Of a stretch of 64,000 nt of DNA, positions 36,205 to 45,947 are shown piece by piece. Origin of the DNA: Olsenella sp. kh2p3. Lineage in GTDB: Bacteria; Actinomycetota; Coriobacteriia; Coriobacteriales; Atopobiaceae. The notes beneath the pieces are model-generated. The model worked only from the letters and a program-made list of their open reading frames with translations. It was not told the DNA's origin and made no database searches. The DNA lies in assembly GCA_900119625.1 (NCBI GenBank), contig FPKD01000001.1:620001-684000 (forward strand). The letters run 5' to 3'. The position numbers were made by a program, and so were the translations under genes. How positions within the stretch are numbered: position 1 is the first letter of the stretch; every line of letters begins with the position of its first letter.

Positions 36205-37390
36205 TTTTGAGGACCGAATAAGCTCGGTCTTCGAGTCTGCCCCACAGGGCTATGCGGAGCCATTCTCATTCAAGAAGCTTGCCAAGCACGCCGCCCGCAA
36301 GATGGAGAGCGAGACGTACCGCATAGATGGCGTGGACACCGCACCCGCTCTCTACACGGTGCTGGTCTCGGCCGAGGACGACTCCCTTATGCGCCCGCTG
36401 TACGAGCGCATTGACTACGAACTTGGCGAGTTCATCACCGAGTCCGCCAACAAGAAGGGCTATGCGTTGGTAGGCAGGCCACTCGTGCGCTTTATGGTTG
36501 ACGAGTCCTTAAAGTCCGGCAAGTTCTACGTTGACGCCGAGAACGTCAACGAGCAGACGCTTGCGCGACTTCGCGAGGAGGAGCGCGCATTCCTAGGCGG
36601 CAACTCCAGCGTTGGAGGCGCAGCGGCAATTGGCAAGCCGCGTGGACGGCGAGGCGTGGGTCATCTCAACCCCATTCCGCAGCCCGTGGCGCCCATGCCT
36701 TCTCCACAGCCCATCCCCAGCGGCACCGATGCCGGCCTGGACGTAATGCCCATTGACTATGTCGAGCCCGCAGGCACCGTGATTCCCGCGATGGCCTCGC
36801 CTTCTTCGTCTACCCCCATGCCGGTGCCCTACGTTGACGCAAGCCCATCACAGGTTGTGCCTCCCGTTGCCGTGCCCGTTGTGACTCCAGCCGTTCCTGG
36901 CGGCCAGCCGGTTGTGCAACCCGTGGCACAGGCAGTCCAGGAGCAGGCCCAGGCCGTTATGGCCGCAACTCCGCAGCCCGGCAGCATCCCCGCGCCCACT
37001 CCGCAGCCGCAGGCTGCTAACCAGGCACCCACCCCTGTGCCAGACACCCGACGCCGCAGCGTCTCTGTGCCCGCAGCTCCTGCCCAGGCCGCAGCGCCCC
37101 ATGCCGCAACCTGCATGCTCATCGACCGCCAGAGCGGCCGCACCTATGCCGCGCAGGCCCCCTCGTGCCTCATTGGGCGCGAGCGCTCGCAGTGCGGCAT
37201 CTACCTGCGCGATCCCAACGTCTCCCGTCGCCACGCAGAACTCTCGTACGACGGCAGCAACTGGCACATCGTTGACCTCAACTCCACCAACGGCACGCTC
37301 GTCAACGATATCGACGTGGACGAGTGCGTCCTGCGCGACGGTGACCTCATTACCGTTGGCCTCGTGAACCTCGAGTTCAGGGAGAGCTAG
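36188..37390 (+). CDS. fhaA: FhaA-like protein: DUF3662 plus FHA domain
   Basis: A 400-residue protein. Residues about 1-125 match DUF3662 (FEDRISSVFESA, FSFKKLAKHAARKM), about 150-300 are a proline/alanine/glutamine-rich linker, and about 315-398 form an FHA domain with the phosphothreonine-binding GRERSQCGIYL, SRRHAEL and NSTNGT. In mycobacteria FhaA binds phosphorylated membrane proteins and regulates peptidoglycan precursor flipping. Here it lies between a kinase and FhaB/PP2C, a conserved actinobacterial arrangement. Confidence 0.92.
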   Translation: MSFLSDFEDRISSVFESAPQGYAEPFSFKKLAKHAARKMESETYRIDGVDTAPALYTVLVSAEDDSLMRPLYERIDYELGEFITESANKKGYALVGRPLVRFMVDESLKSGKFYVDAENVNEQTLARLREEERAFLGGNSSVGGAAAIGKPRGRRGVGHLNPIPQPVAPMPSPQPIPSGTDAGLDVMPIDYVEPAGTVIPAMASPSSSTPMPVPYVDASPSQVVPPVAVPVVTPAVPGGQPVVQPVAQAVQEQAQAVMAATPQPGSIPAPTPQPQAANQAPTPVPDTRRRSVSVPAAPAQAAAPHAATCMLIDRQSGRTYAAQAPSCLIGRERSQCGIYLRDPNVSRRHAELSYDGSNWHIVDLNSTNGTLVNDIDVDECVLRDGDLITVGLVNLEFRES

Positions 37391-37393
37391 GCC

Positions 37394-37807
37394 ATGATCG
37401 ACCTAATCCTCTTTGCCGGGCGAATCATCCTGGTAGTGCTTCTTTACGTGTTCCTCTTTGCCGCCATGCGCGCGGGCGTGGGCCTAGTGCGTGGACAGCG
37501 CAGGGACACCGCCATCTGGTGCGTGGACGTCGAGAAGGGCTCGCGTGCCATGCGTGGCCTGCATGTGGACGTGCTCGGCCCCGTGGTTGTGGGCCGCTCG
37601 CCCTCCTCTGACATCGTGATTGACGAGCCATACGTATCGGCAACGCACGCGCGCTTTACCATTCAGGGCCCCGCCCTGGTTCTAGAGGACCTTGGCTCCA
37701 CCAACGGAACCATGGTCAACGGCCATGTCATCGACCAGCCCGTCACCCTTCGCGACGGTGACGAGGTGCAGGTTGGCGACACCGTCATGCGAGTGAGCCG
37801 CCAATAA
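37394..37807 (+). CDS. fhaB: FhaB/FipA-like membrane FHA protein
   Basis: A 137-residue protein with an N-terminal membrane helix (IILVVLLYVFLFAAMRAG) and a C-terminal FHA domain (VVGRSPSSDIVI, VSATHARF, GSTNGTMVNG). In mycobacteria the FhaB homologue interacts with FtsZ and FtsQ and is phosphorylated by the PASTA kinase. It starts three bases after FhaA and its stop shares a base with the start of the phosphatase gene (TAATG), so translation is coupled. Confidence 0.92.
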   Translation: MIDLILFAGRIILVVLLYVFLFAAMRAGVGLVRGQRRDTAIWCVDVEKGSRAMRGLHVDVLGPVVVGRSPSSDIVIDEPYVSATHARFTIQGPALVLEDLGSTNGTMVNGHVIDQPVTLRDGDEVQVGDTVMRVSRQ

Positions 37808-39387
37808 TGGCCGCCGAGGACCAACAGACACCGCTCAAGGACACGCCTCTCGAGGAGGTCGTGCCTGACGTCCCCCCAGCGGAGGCGGTGGGCAAGCATG
37901 CCGCCGCTGCCGACGAGGCCGTACACGCCGCCGTGGACCAGAGTGCGCCAGCCGGCGAAGAGGCCACTCCCGCCCCGCAGCCCAAGCATGCGGCGCCGGT
38001 TGAGCAGCCCGCGCCCTCCGCTCCAGAAGACACCCACGATGAGCCTGCGGCACCAGAGGACACAACCCAGCCGCAAGAGCCCGTCAACGCCCCCGGCCGC
38101 GCGACCATCCCCGTGGAGGGTCGCGCCGGAGCCGATGCCACCTGCGGGAAGAACGCGTTCATCTCCTGGGGCGCGCGCTCCGACGTGGGCCTGGTGAGAA
38201 GCCATAACGAGGACTCGTTCCTCATTCGCACGCCCTGCTTTGCGGTGTGCGACGGCATGGGAGGTCACGCGGCAGGCGAGGTTGCAAGCTCCATCGCCGT
38301 AGAGACCATTGGCGAGAAGGCCCCGGCAACCGCAGACGACACGCTCCTGGGCGCAGCAATCGAGGCAGCCAACCAGGCTGTCATCAAGGGCGCAGAGGAA
38401 GGCCGCGGCAAGCCCGGCATGGGCTGCACCGCCTCTGCCGCGCTCATTGACGGAAACCGCATGGCCATCGCCCACGTGGGCGATTCTCGCATCTACCTTT
38501 TGCACGCAGGCACTCTGGTGCGCGTGACGCGTGACCACTCCTACGTGGAGGAGCTTGTTGACGCTGGCCAGATAACCGCTGACGAGGCACGCGTGCACCC
38601 CTCGCGCTCCATCATCACGCGAGCCCTGGGCTCAGACCCGGACATGTACGCCGATCACTTCTCCATTGAGGTGTCCAACGGCGACCGCGTCATCCTCTGC
38701 TCGGACGGCCTCTCCAGCATGGTTCCCGACAGCGAGATAGAGTCGCTGGCGGTCTCGAGCGCCACGCCGCAGCAGGCAGCAAACAACCTGGTTTCCGCCG
38801 CGCTCACCGCCGGTGGCGCCGACAATATTACCGTCATTGTGGTGGACGTTCTCAACGACGGTGTGGCGGCTGCCGCGCGCAAGCACTCGATGGGGTTTGC
38901 CCTTCGCGTGGTAGTTGCCATGGTGCTCGTGGCCGTCGTGGTTTTTGGCGGCATCTTCGCCTTTGCAAAGAACGAGTGGTATCTGGGCGTAGACGGAGAC
39001 ACCGTAGGTATCTACCAGGGAATTGACGGCGAGGTTCTTGGCATTTCCCTCTCCAACCTGGTGCAGACCACAGCGGTTGAGGTAAGCGATCTGCCCGCAA
39101 ACGTGGCCACACAGCTTGAGCACGGTGGCGTTCGCGTTGACAGCGAGCAAGAAGCCCTTTCTACCGTGGAGTCCTATCGCACGCAGATAGACGCCGAGAA
39201 GACCAAGGCAGCCGAGAAGGCCGCCGAGGTCACCGCCGAGGGCAACCCCACAGGCGAGGCGGCGCCGGCTGACGGAACGCAGACAACCGAGTCTGGCACA
39301 GATTCCGGCACGGACTCCGCAAACGGGGACACCGCGACAACAGCCGACACTACTGGGGATACGACGCAGACAAACGGGGGTGAGTAA
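37807..39387 (+). CDS. pstP: PP2C-family Ser/Thr protein phosphatase (PstP-like)
   Basis: A 526-residue membrane phosphatase. The first ~110 residues are an acidic Pro/Ala-rich extension absent from typical PstP. The PP2C core (about 118-350) has metal-binding [24 protein letters not shown], and [10 protein letters not shown] membrane helix (about 362-385) follows, and the extracellular tail (about 385-526) ends in a Thr/Ser/Gly-rich stretch. It would reverse phosphorylation by the kinases of this operon. The next gene begins two bases after its stop. Confidence 0.93.
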   Translation: MAAEDQQTPLKDTPLEEVVPDVPPAEAVGKHAAAADEAVHAAVDQSAPAGEEATPAPQPKHAAPVEQPAPSAPEDTHDEPAAPEDTTQPQEPVNAPGRATIPVEGRAGADATCGKNAFISWGARSDVGLVRSHNEDSFLIRTPCFAVCDGMGGHAAGEVASSIAVETIGEKAPATADDTLLGAAIEAANQAVIKGAEEGRGKPGMGCTASAALIDGNRMAIAHVGDSRIYLLHAGTLVRVTRDHSYVEELVDAGQITADEARVHPSRSIITRALGSDPDMYADHFSIEVSNGDRVILCSDGLSSMVPDSEIESLAVSSATPQQAANNLVSAALTAGGADNITVIVVDVLNDGVAAAARKHSMGFALRVVVAMVLVAVVVFGGIFAFAKNEWYLGVDGDTVGIYQGIDGEVLGISLSNLVQTTAVEVSDLPANVATQLEHGGVRVDSEQEALSTVESYRTQIDAEKTKAAEKAAEVTAEGNPTGEAAPADGTQTTESGTDSGTDSANGDTATTADTTGDTTQTNGGE

Positions 39388-39389
39388 CC

Positions 39390-42260
39390 ATGGCCAACGA
39401 GAGAATCCGCGGTGGCAACCGCAGAAACATGGAGCTGCTCTTCCTCTGCCTGGCAGCCGTGCCGGTAGTCCTGCTCTACGCCCTCTACATTGTCAACGAC
39501 AACGTGGCGCTCTCCCTGAGTACGCTCGCCGTCCCCGTGGGGCTCTTCGTTGCGTTTGCCGTAGCTCACATAGCCGTGCGCATCCTTGCGCCAGATGCGG
39601 ACCCGGTGATATTGCCCGTGGTATTTCTCCTCTCGGGCATTGGCATAGCCTTTGTCACGCGGCTTGCCCCAGACCTTGCCGAAAACCAGGTGATGTGGCT
39701 CTTCATCTCGGTCGCGGCAATGGTTGCGACGCTCTTCTTTGTGCGGAACCTCGACAAGCTTGCCGACTACAAGTACACGCTGGGCCTTGTCGGCGTGATC
39801 TTGCTCATTATCCCCATGATCATTGGTACCGAGAAGAACGGTAGCAAGCTCTGGCTTACGTTTGGCGGCTTCTCGTTCCAGCCGGGCGAGCTTGCCAAGA
39901 TCCTCATCGTCCTCTTCTTGGCCTTCTACCTGGCATCCAACCGAGAGGCGCTCTCCGTCACCGCTCACCGCGTGGGACCCTTCCGCATTCCGCGCTTCCG
40001 CATGCTGCTCCCCCTCTTCATCATGTGGGGCATCAGCCTGCTCATTGTTATCTTTGAGCGCGACCTGGGCAGCGCCCTGCTCTTCTTCATGTACTTTGTG
40101 ATCATGCTCTACGTGGCAACGGGTCGGTGGAGCTATGTCTTCATCGCCCTTGGCCTTTTGGTCATTGGCTTTTTCTTCTGCTACAACTTCTTCTCGCACG
40201 TAAAGATTCGCGTGGACATCTGGCTTGACCCCTGGTCAGATGCGCAGGACAGCGGCTACCAGATCGTGCAGTCGCTCTACTCCATCGCCGACGGCGACCT
40301 AGTGGGCACGGGCATCGGCAAGGGCCTGCCCACCCTCATCCCCTTTGTTGAGAGCGACTTCCTCTTCTCGGCCATTGCCGAGGAGATGGGCCTTCTGGGA
40401 GCAAGCGCGGTCATCATTCTCTACATGCTCTTCTGCGTGCGCGGCTTTGCCACGGCGGCCCGCGCCAAGTCCGATTCCTCTGCCTTTGCCGCGGTAGGCC
40501 TTACCACGGTCATTGGCTTCCAGGCGTTCCTCATCATTGCTGGTGTCACCAAACTGTTGCCCCTCACGGGCGTGACGCTACCCTTCATGAGCCAGGGCGG
40601 CAGCTCGCTGCTCTCGAGCTTCATCATTGTTGGCCTGCTCCTGCGTGCGGGCGACGAGGGTACTGGCCGAGAAGCGCAGCTTGTGGCCAGCACACCCGAG
40701 AACGGCAACGGGCACGTCTCGCTGCTGGGCGCCCAGGCCTCCGCCTTTGTGCACGGGTCGCACGCCCGTGGTCGCTTTGAGGTGCAGGGCGATGAATCTG
40801 GCGTCCTTGGGCGCGTCGCCCTGGGCAAGCGACTCACTGCGCTTATCACCGCCTTTGCAGTTCTCTTTGCGGCGCTTATCGCCAACCTCACCTACCTGCA
40901 GGTGATTCACGCCAGCACCATCCAGAACATGCCGTCCAACAACCACACCATTGCCAAGAGCGCCTACGTACAGCGTGGTGCCATCATCACCTCCGACGGT
41001 GTCACGCTGGCAGAGAGCCTGCACCAGGAGGACGGCACCTACCTGCGCTCCTATCCGCAGGGGTCGCTGGCCGCTCACACCGTTGGCTACATCTCGACGC
41101 GTTACGGCTCTGCCGGCATTGAGTCCACCATGAACGAGACGCTTACGGGCAGCTCCAACTACTCCGACTGGAGAAGCGCGCTCTACTCACTCGCGGGCGT
41201 CCAGGAACCGGGCAATACCGTGGCACTCACCATCAACTCCCAGATGCAGCGCGCGGCCGAGTCTGCCCTCGAGGGCTACACGGGCGCCGTGGTTGTGCTT
41301 GACCCGTCCACGGGAGCCGTTCTCGCCAAGGCAAGCGCACCAACGTACTCCTATGACCAGCTGGATAGCATCATGAGCACCAGCGGTTCGGGCTCTCAGC
41401 TGCTCGACCGCACCACGCAGGCGCTCTACTCGCCAGGCTCTACCTTCAAGGCGGTCACGCTCTCTGCCGCGCTCGACACCGGTACCACCACGCTCGACAC
41501 CGTCTACGACGCTGAGCCGTCGCTCACCATTGGCGGCGCCGAGGTGAGCAACTACGGCTACAACGACTACGGCACCCCCACGCTGAAGGAGGCCTTTGCC
41601 CTCTCGTCCAACACGGTCTTTGGTCAGGTGGGCGTCCAGGTTGGAGCCTCCAACCTGGTGAAGTACGCCGACGCCTTTGGCTATGGCACCAATGTGGGCC
41701 AGGACTTCAACACGCTGGTGTCGCTCATGCCAGAGCCTTCCGAGATGACCGAGTGGGAGACCGCATGGGCGGCCTGCGGCCAGCCCGTGGGCCAGCACGC
41801 AAGCCCCGCCGGACCGCAGGTAACCGTGATGCAGAACGCCATGGTTGCGCAGGCAATCGCCAATGGCGGCGTGGTCATGAACCCGTACGTGGTAGACCAC
41901 GTGCTCTCGCCGGAGGGTGCTGTTATCTCTACCACGCAGCCCAAGTCCTTGGGACAGGCAATCTCCGCCGACACTGCCTCACAGGTCAAGGAGGCCATGC
42001 TGGGCGTTGTTGACCACGGCACCGGAACCAGGGCCAAGGTCCAGGGCGTCCAGGTTGCCGGCAAGACTGGCACCGCCCAAATCGAGGACGGCAAGATCAA
42101 CTCGTTCTTCATCGGCTTCGCGCCGTACGACAACCCCACGCTCGTCATCTCCGTTGCCATCGAGGGAGAAGATGGCGCCGACGTCGAGGGGTACGCTGCC
42201 GCAGTGGCGGGGCAGGTCCTTGCGAGCTGCCTCAACATTCAGGCACTTGGCGCAAGCTGA
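39390..42260 (+). CDS. RodA/FtsW (SEDS) glycosyltransferase fused to class B penicillin-binding protein
   Basis: A 956-residue protein in one open frame. Residues about 1-425 are a SEDS polymerase with about ten membrane helices ([59 protein letters not shown]). A linker and a new membrane helix (about 485-510) lead into a class B PBP with the transpeptidase motifs S684TFK, SSN and K892TGT. In mycobacteria RodA and PbpA are separate adjacent genes between pstP and pknA; here they are one polypeptide. I see no frame slip or lost stop. It should polymerise and cross-link peptidoglycan at one site. Confidence 0.92.
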   Translation: MANERIRGGNRRNMELLFLCLAAVPVVLLYALYIVNDNVALSLSTLAVPVGLFVAFAVAHIAVRILAPDADPVILPVVFLLSGIGIAFVTRLAPDLAENQVMWLFISVAAMVATLFFVRNLDKLADYKYTLGLVGVILLIIPMIIGTEKNGSKLWLTFGGFSFQPGELAKILIVLFLAFYLASNREALSVTAHRVGPFRIPRFRMLLPLFIMWGISLLIVIFERDLGSALLFFMYFVIMLYVATGRWSYVFIALGLLVIGFFFCYNFFSHVKIRVDIWLDPWSDAQDSGYQIVQSLYSIADGDLVGTGIGKGLPTLIPFVESDFLFSAIAEEMGLLGASAVIILYMLFCVRGFATAARAKSDSSAFAAVGLTTVIGFQAFLIIAGVTKLLPLTGVTLPFMSQGGSSLLSSFIIVGLLLRAGDEGTGREAQLVASTPENGNGHVSLLGAQASAFVHGSHARGRFEVQGDESGVLGRVALGKRLTALITAFAVLFAALIANLTYLQVIHASTIQNMPSNNHTIAKSAYVQRGAIITSDGVTLAESLHQEDGTYLRSYPQGSLAAHTVGYISTRYGSAGIESTMNETLTGSSNYSDWRSALYSLAGVQEPGNTVALTINSQMQRAAESALEGYTGAVVVLDPSTGAVLAKASAPTYSYDQLDSIMSTSGSGSQLLDRTTQALYSPGSTFKAVTLSAALDTGTTTLDTVYDAEPSLTIGGAEVSNYGYNDYGTPTLKEAFALSSNTVFGQVGVQVGASNLVKYADAFGYGTNVGQDFNTLVSLMPEPSEMTEWETAWAACGQPVGQHASPAGPQVTVMQNAMVAQAIANGGVVMNPYVVDHVLSPEGAVISTTQPKSLGQAISADTASQVKEAMLGVVDHGTGTRAKVQGVQVAGKTGTAQIEDGKINSFFIGFAPYDNPTLVISVAIEGEDGADVEGYAAAVAGQVLASCLNIQALGAS

Positions 42261-42349
42261 TGAAGATAGGCTTTACGAACGCGAACCGCAGAGCACTCTA
42301 AACGTAGACACAAGACGCGGTGTTGCCGCTTGGGTGATAGGAGAGGCAG

Positions 42350-44338
42350 ATGGCAGACAGGGTCCTTGGTGGAAGGTACCAGGTCCTCGACAAGGTGGGA
42401 ACGGGAGGCATGGCCACGGTGTACCGTGGCATGGATCAGGTCCTGGGGAGGACCGTCGCCATCAAGACGATGCTGCCCCAGTACGCAACCGACCCCTCGT
42501 TTGCAGCGCGCTTCAAGCAGGAGGCGCAGGCAGCGGCTGCGCTCAACAGCCCATATATTGTCTCGGTATATGACTGGGGCAAGGACGGCGATACCTACTA
42601 CATCATCATGGAGTACCTGCGCGGAACCGACCTCAAGAGCGGCATCCGCAAGCACGGCGCGCTCGACTGCAAGAAGGTCGCGCAGATTGGCTCGCAGATA
42701 GCCCAGGCACTCTCCGTGGCCCACAACCATGACATCATTCACCGAGACATCAAGCCGCAGAACATCATGGTGCAGCCCGATGGCAACATCAAGGTGATGG
42801 ACTTTGGCATTGCCCGCGCCAAGAACAGCCACCTCACTACCGACAACTCCGTGCTGGGCACGGCGCACTACGTATCGCCCGAGCAGACCCAGGGCAAGCC
42901 CCTCGGCCCCACCACCGACCTCTACTCTCTTGGCATCGTGATGTACGAGGCCGCTACCGGTCGCGTTCCGTTTGATGGCGACAACGCCGTGACCGTGGCC
43001 ATGAAGCAGGTCACCGAGCAGCCCGTGCCGCCCAGCCAAATCAACCCCAACGTGGACCCGCAGCTTGAGGCCATCATTCTCAAGTGCATGCAGAAGGACC
43101 CCAAGGACCGCTTCCAGACGGCTGACGAGCTCTACCACACGCTTCACGATTACCTTGCCGGCCGTATGCAGGCGGTCAACAACGCAACGGCAATGCTGCC
43201 CGCAGCGGCAACCACGCCCCTGGCCGCTCGCGGAAGCAACGCCACGCAGAGCATGCCGCGCATGCAGGCCACCGGCAGGATGCGCCCCCAGTCTGCTACC
43301 GAGCAGGCTGCCCAAGAAGAGGAGGAGCGCCAGAAGAAGCAGCGGCGCAACCGAGTGCTTGCTGTCATTGGCGCAATAGCGGGCATTGCGCTTGTGGTGT
43401 TTCTCGTTGTGAGCGTACTTGGGTCTGGATCAAAGGCATACTCGGTGCCCAACCTCCTGGGCCTTACGCAGGATGAGGCCGCGGCAATGCTCGACTCTGA
43501 CGGTCATGGCTTCGAGATAGGCGAAGTGACCGAGCAGTACTCCTCTACCGTCGAGGAGGGCAAGATCATCGAGCAGACGCCCGGTGCCGGACGAACGGCA
43601 ACGGAGGGCTCGAAGATTGACATCGTGGTCTCGAAGGGAGAAGAGCCGGCAGCTTCGGTCACGGTGCCAGACCTCACCAACTGCACACCCTCCGAGGCAC
43701 AGGACCTTCTCAACAAATACGGGCTTAAGGGCCAGGCGGGGGATTCTGTCTACAACGCCGACGTTGAGGTTGGCCACGTAGCGGAGCAGGAGCCCGCAGC
43801 CGGTACCTCGGCCAAGGCCGGAGACACCATTACCTATCACCTCTCGCAGGGTGCTGAGCAGGTCTCCGTTCCCAATGTTGTGGGTGACTCCCAGTCCGAC
43901 GCAACAAGCGCGCTCAAGAGCGACGGCTTTAGCGTGAACGTGGTGCAGTCCTCCTCGTCCAGCGTCGAGAAGGGCTACGTGATTAGCTCCAACCCGTCTG
44001 CCGGCACGAGCGCCGACAAGGGCAGCACGGTGACCATTACGGTGTCCACGGGCCCGGCGTCCGTCTCGGTGCCCAACGTTGTGGGCTATGACGAGTCCTC
44101 GGCCGAGACCGCGCTCAAGAATGCAGGCTTTGGCGTCTCGGTGACTACCGAGACGAGCAGCACCGTTGCGAAGGGCAAGGTCATCTCGCAGTCTGCTACC
44201 TCGGCGACCTCGGGGTCGACCATCACGATTGTGGTGTCGAGCGGCTCTGGCTCGAGCAGCAATAACACGACGGGCAACGAGGGCAACACCTCGGGCGGAG
44301 ATCACTCGGGTAGTAGCGGCACTTCAGGCGATCACTAG
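42350..44338 (+). CDS. pknB: PASTA-domain Ser/Thr protein kinase (PknB/StkP-like)
   Basis: A 662-residue membrane kinase. The intracellular domain (about 8-275) is complete: GTGGMATVY, Lys39, HRDIKPQN and DFGIAR. A juxtamembrane linker, one membrane helix (about 336-357) and four extracellular PASTA repeats (about 362-630) follow, then a Ser/Gly/Asn-rich tail. PASTA repeats bind muropeptides or lipid II, linking wall synthesis to phosphorylation of division proteins. The start ATG 42350 follows GATAGGAGAGG. It is 89 bp after RodA-PBP and closes the operon. Confidence 0.95.
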   Translation: MADRVLGGRYQVLDKVGTGGMATVYRGMDQVLGRTVAIKTMLPQYATDPSFAARFKQEAQAAAALNSPYIVSVYDWGKDGDTYYIIMEYLRGTDLKSGIRKHGALDCKKVAQIGSQIAQALSVAHNHDIIHRDIKPQNIMVQPDGNIKVMDFGIARAKNSHLTTDNSVLGTAHYVSPEQTQGKPLGPTTDLYSLGIVMYEAATGRVPFDGDNAVTVAMKQVTEQPVPPSQINPNVDPQLEAIILKCMQKDPKDRFQTADELYHTLHDYLAGRMQAVNNATAMLPAAATTPLAARGSNATQSMPRMQATGRMRPQSATEQAAQEEEERQKKQRRNRVLAVIGAIAGIALVVFLVVSVLGSGSKAYSVPNLLGLTQDEAAAMLDSDGHGFEIGEVTEQYSSTVEEGKIIEQTPGAGRTATEGSKIDIVVSKGEEPAASVTVPDLTNCTPSEAQDLLNKYGLKGQAGDSVYNADVEVGHVAEQEPAAGTSAKAGDTITYHLSQGAEQVSVPNVVGDSQSDATSALKSDGFSVNVVQSSSSSVEKGYVISSNPSAGTSADKGSTVTITVSTGPASVSVPNVVGYDESSAETALKNAGFGVSVTTETSSTVAKGKVISQSATSATSGSTITIVVSSGSGSSSNNTTGNEGNTSGGDHSGSSGTSGDH

Positions 44339-44373
44339 TACCACCGGTTGACAGCCGGCAAGCGAGAGTTGCG

Positions 44374-44406
44374 AGCCTCCGGTCTGCAGGATGCGGACCG
44401 GAGGCT
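44374..44406 (+). terminator. Terminator after the PASTA kinase
   Basis: AGCCTCCGGT pairs with ACCGGAGGCT around a 13-base loop, followed by TTGCTGTG. Confidence 0.65.
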
Positions 44407-44522
44407 TTGCTGTGATGTAGGGGAGACGGGCGAGTCACAGCTCGTCTGGGTTATAGCGGTAAGCTGGTCTTGCAACACCACCCGTAAACAGCATCGATGC
44501 TTCGCGCCTGCCGGAGGCGACC

Positions 44523-45884
44523 GTGGATAAGAGCCATCTTCCCTATGACCCAACCAAGATTCACTCAATAGTTGAATACGCAGAGACCCTTGTTGGGCAC
44601 ACGCTTCGCGAAAAGACTGACGCACCAGCGCTTCAAAGCCCGAAGCGACGGCGCGGATCATTTGGCAATGCATTGGAAGAGTACTTCTTCGAATACAAGC
44701 CAAACAGCGACTCCATGCCAGACTTTCCTAAGGCAGGACTCGAACTCAAGTCAACACCAGTAAAACGGACAAGAAAGGGAGAGCTCGTAGCGAAGGAACG
44801 CCTCGTCCTCATGAAGATTAACTACATGACCGTGGTGCACGAGACATTTGAAACGAGCCATCTCGTTAAGAAGGCATCTAAGATACTTCTTGTCTCCTAC
44901 GTTTGGGAGAAGGACTCCGACCCGCTTGATTACAAGGTAGAGATGGCAGAGCTATGGGGCCTTCCAAAAGAAGACATGCCCCAGTTCAAAATTGATTGGG
45001 AGACGGTAGTAAACAAGATTCGCGCCGGCCACGCGGAGGATATCTCGGGCTCTGATACCCTCTACCTCGAGGCATGCACTAAAGCCGCCAATTCGACAGA
45101 ACGAACCAAGCAACCATACTCTAGTGTTCCCGCCAAACCACGGGCTTGGGCACTGAAAGCATCCTACATGACCGCCGCAGAAAACAGGCTACGCCAAAAT
45201 AGACAAGCAATCAGGCGCATGCGGGGAGAAGATAGCCTTGGTCTTCTCGACCTTGTACACAGGCGTTTTGTTCCGTACTTCGGAATGACCGAAGAAGATT
45301 TGTGCAGAAAATTCTGTGTCACAAGGCCCGGAAAGCGACTTCCCAAGAACGCCTGCGCACTTGTAACCAAATCAATCCTCGGTGTAGAAGAAAACGCTGA
45401 GATAGACGAGTTTGCAAAAGCGGGCATCCAGCCCAAGACCATACGTCTAAATAAGAGCGGTCGTCCAAAGGAGGACATCTCCTTTCCTGCATTTGACTAC
45501 TTTGAACTCGAAAAGACACCCTTTGAGAGCTCTAGATTCTATGGTTACCTCCAACAAATGTGGCTTCTCGTTATTTACCGCGAGAGCTCCGATGGAGCTT
45601 ACAGACTCTCTGACGTAACACTCTGGCAGATGCCCGAGAAGGACATCCCCGAGGCACGGCGCTGCTATGAACAGATGCGCAATAACGTAAGGGAGGGGCA
45701 TGCTGAAATCTCGGTAAGAGCCACCGAGAATCGTTGCTGTCATGTACGGCCCCATGCACGAGATGGACACGATACTCGACCTCAACCCCATGGCGCACCA
45801 GTCGTAAAGAAGTGCTTTTGGCTCAATGCGTCATACATGAAAACGGAGATTGAGATGGCCATAGCTACACACAGCCACAATTAA
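44523..45884 (+). CDS. Sau3AI-family type II restriction endonuclease
   Basis: A 453-residue enzyme resembling Sau3AI/MutH nucleases. The N-terminal catalytic site is intact: D67FPKAGLE74LK76, the DX(n)ExK pattern. A second, non-catalytic MutH-like half ends in ENRCCHVRPHARDGHDT and KKCFWLNASY, also typical of Sau3AI. Family members cut at GATC. It begins at GTG 44523 after GGAGG. Codon use and GC content are lower than in the flanking operons, so it was probably acquired. It is followed by a cytosine methyltransferase, which would protect GATC as GAT-5mC. The recognition site is inferred from family. Confidence 0.88.
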   Translation: MDKSHLPYDPTKIHSIVEYAETLVGHTLREKTDAPALQSPKRRRGSFGNALEEYFFEYKPNSDSMPDFPKAGLELKSTPVKRTRKGELVAKERLVLMKINYMTVVHETFETSHLVKKASKILLVSYVWEKDSDPLDYKVEMAELWGLPKEDMPQFKIDWETVVNKIRAGHAEDISGSDTLYLEACTKAANSTERTKQPYSSVPAKPRAWALKASYMTAAENRLRQNRQAIRRMRGEDSLGLLDLVHRRFVPYFGMTEEDLCRKFCVTRPGKRLPKNACALVTKSILGVEENAEIDEFAKAGIQPKTIRLNKSGRPKEDISFPAFDYFELEKTPFESSRFYGYLQQMWLLVIYRESSDGAYRLSDVTLWQMPEKDIPEARRCYEQMRNNVREGHAEISVRATENRCCHVRPHARDGHDTRPQPHGAPVVKKCFWLNASYMKTEIEMAIATHSHN

Positions 45885-45947
45885 CAACACCGAGATCGGC
45901 TATCATGATCGCCTAGGAATTAGTCCACAGACAGCGAACGGAGAAAC

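Noticed and set aside
45690-45884. Frameshift at the C-terminus of the Sau3AI-like nuclease
   Set aside because: The tail first looked odd, but ENRCCHVRPHARDGHDT and KKCFWLNASY are the expected Sau3AI C-terminal motifs in the same frame.
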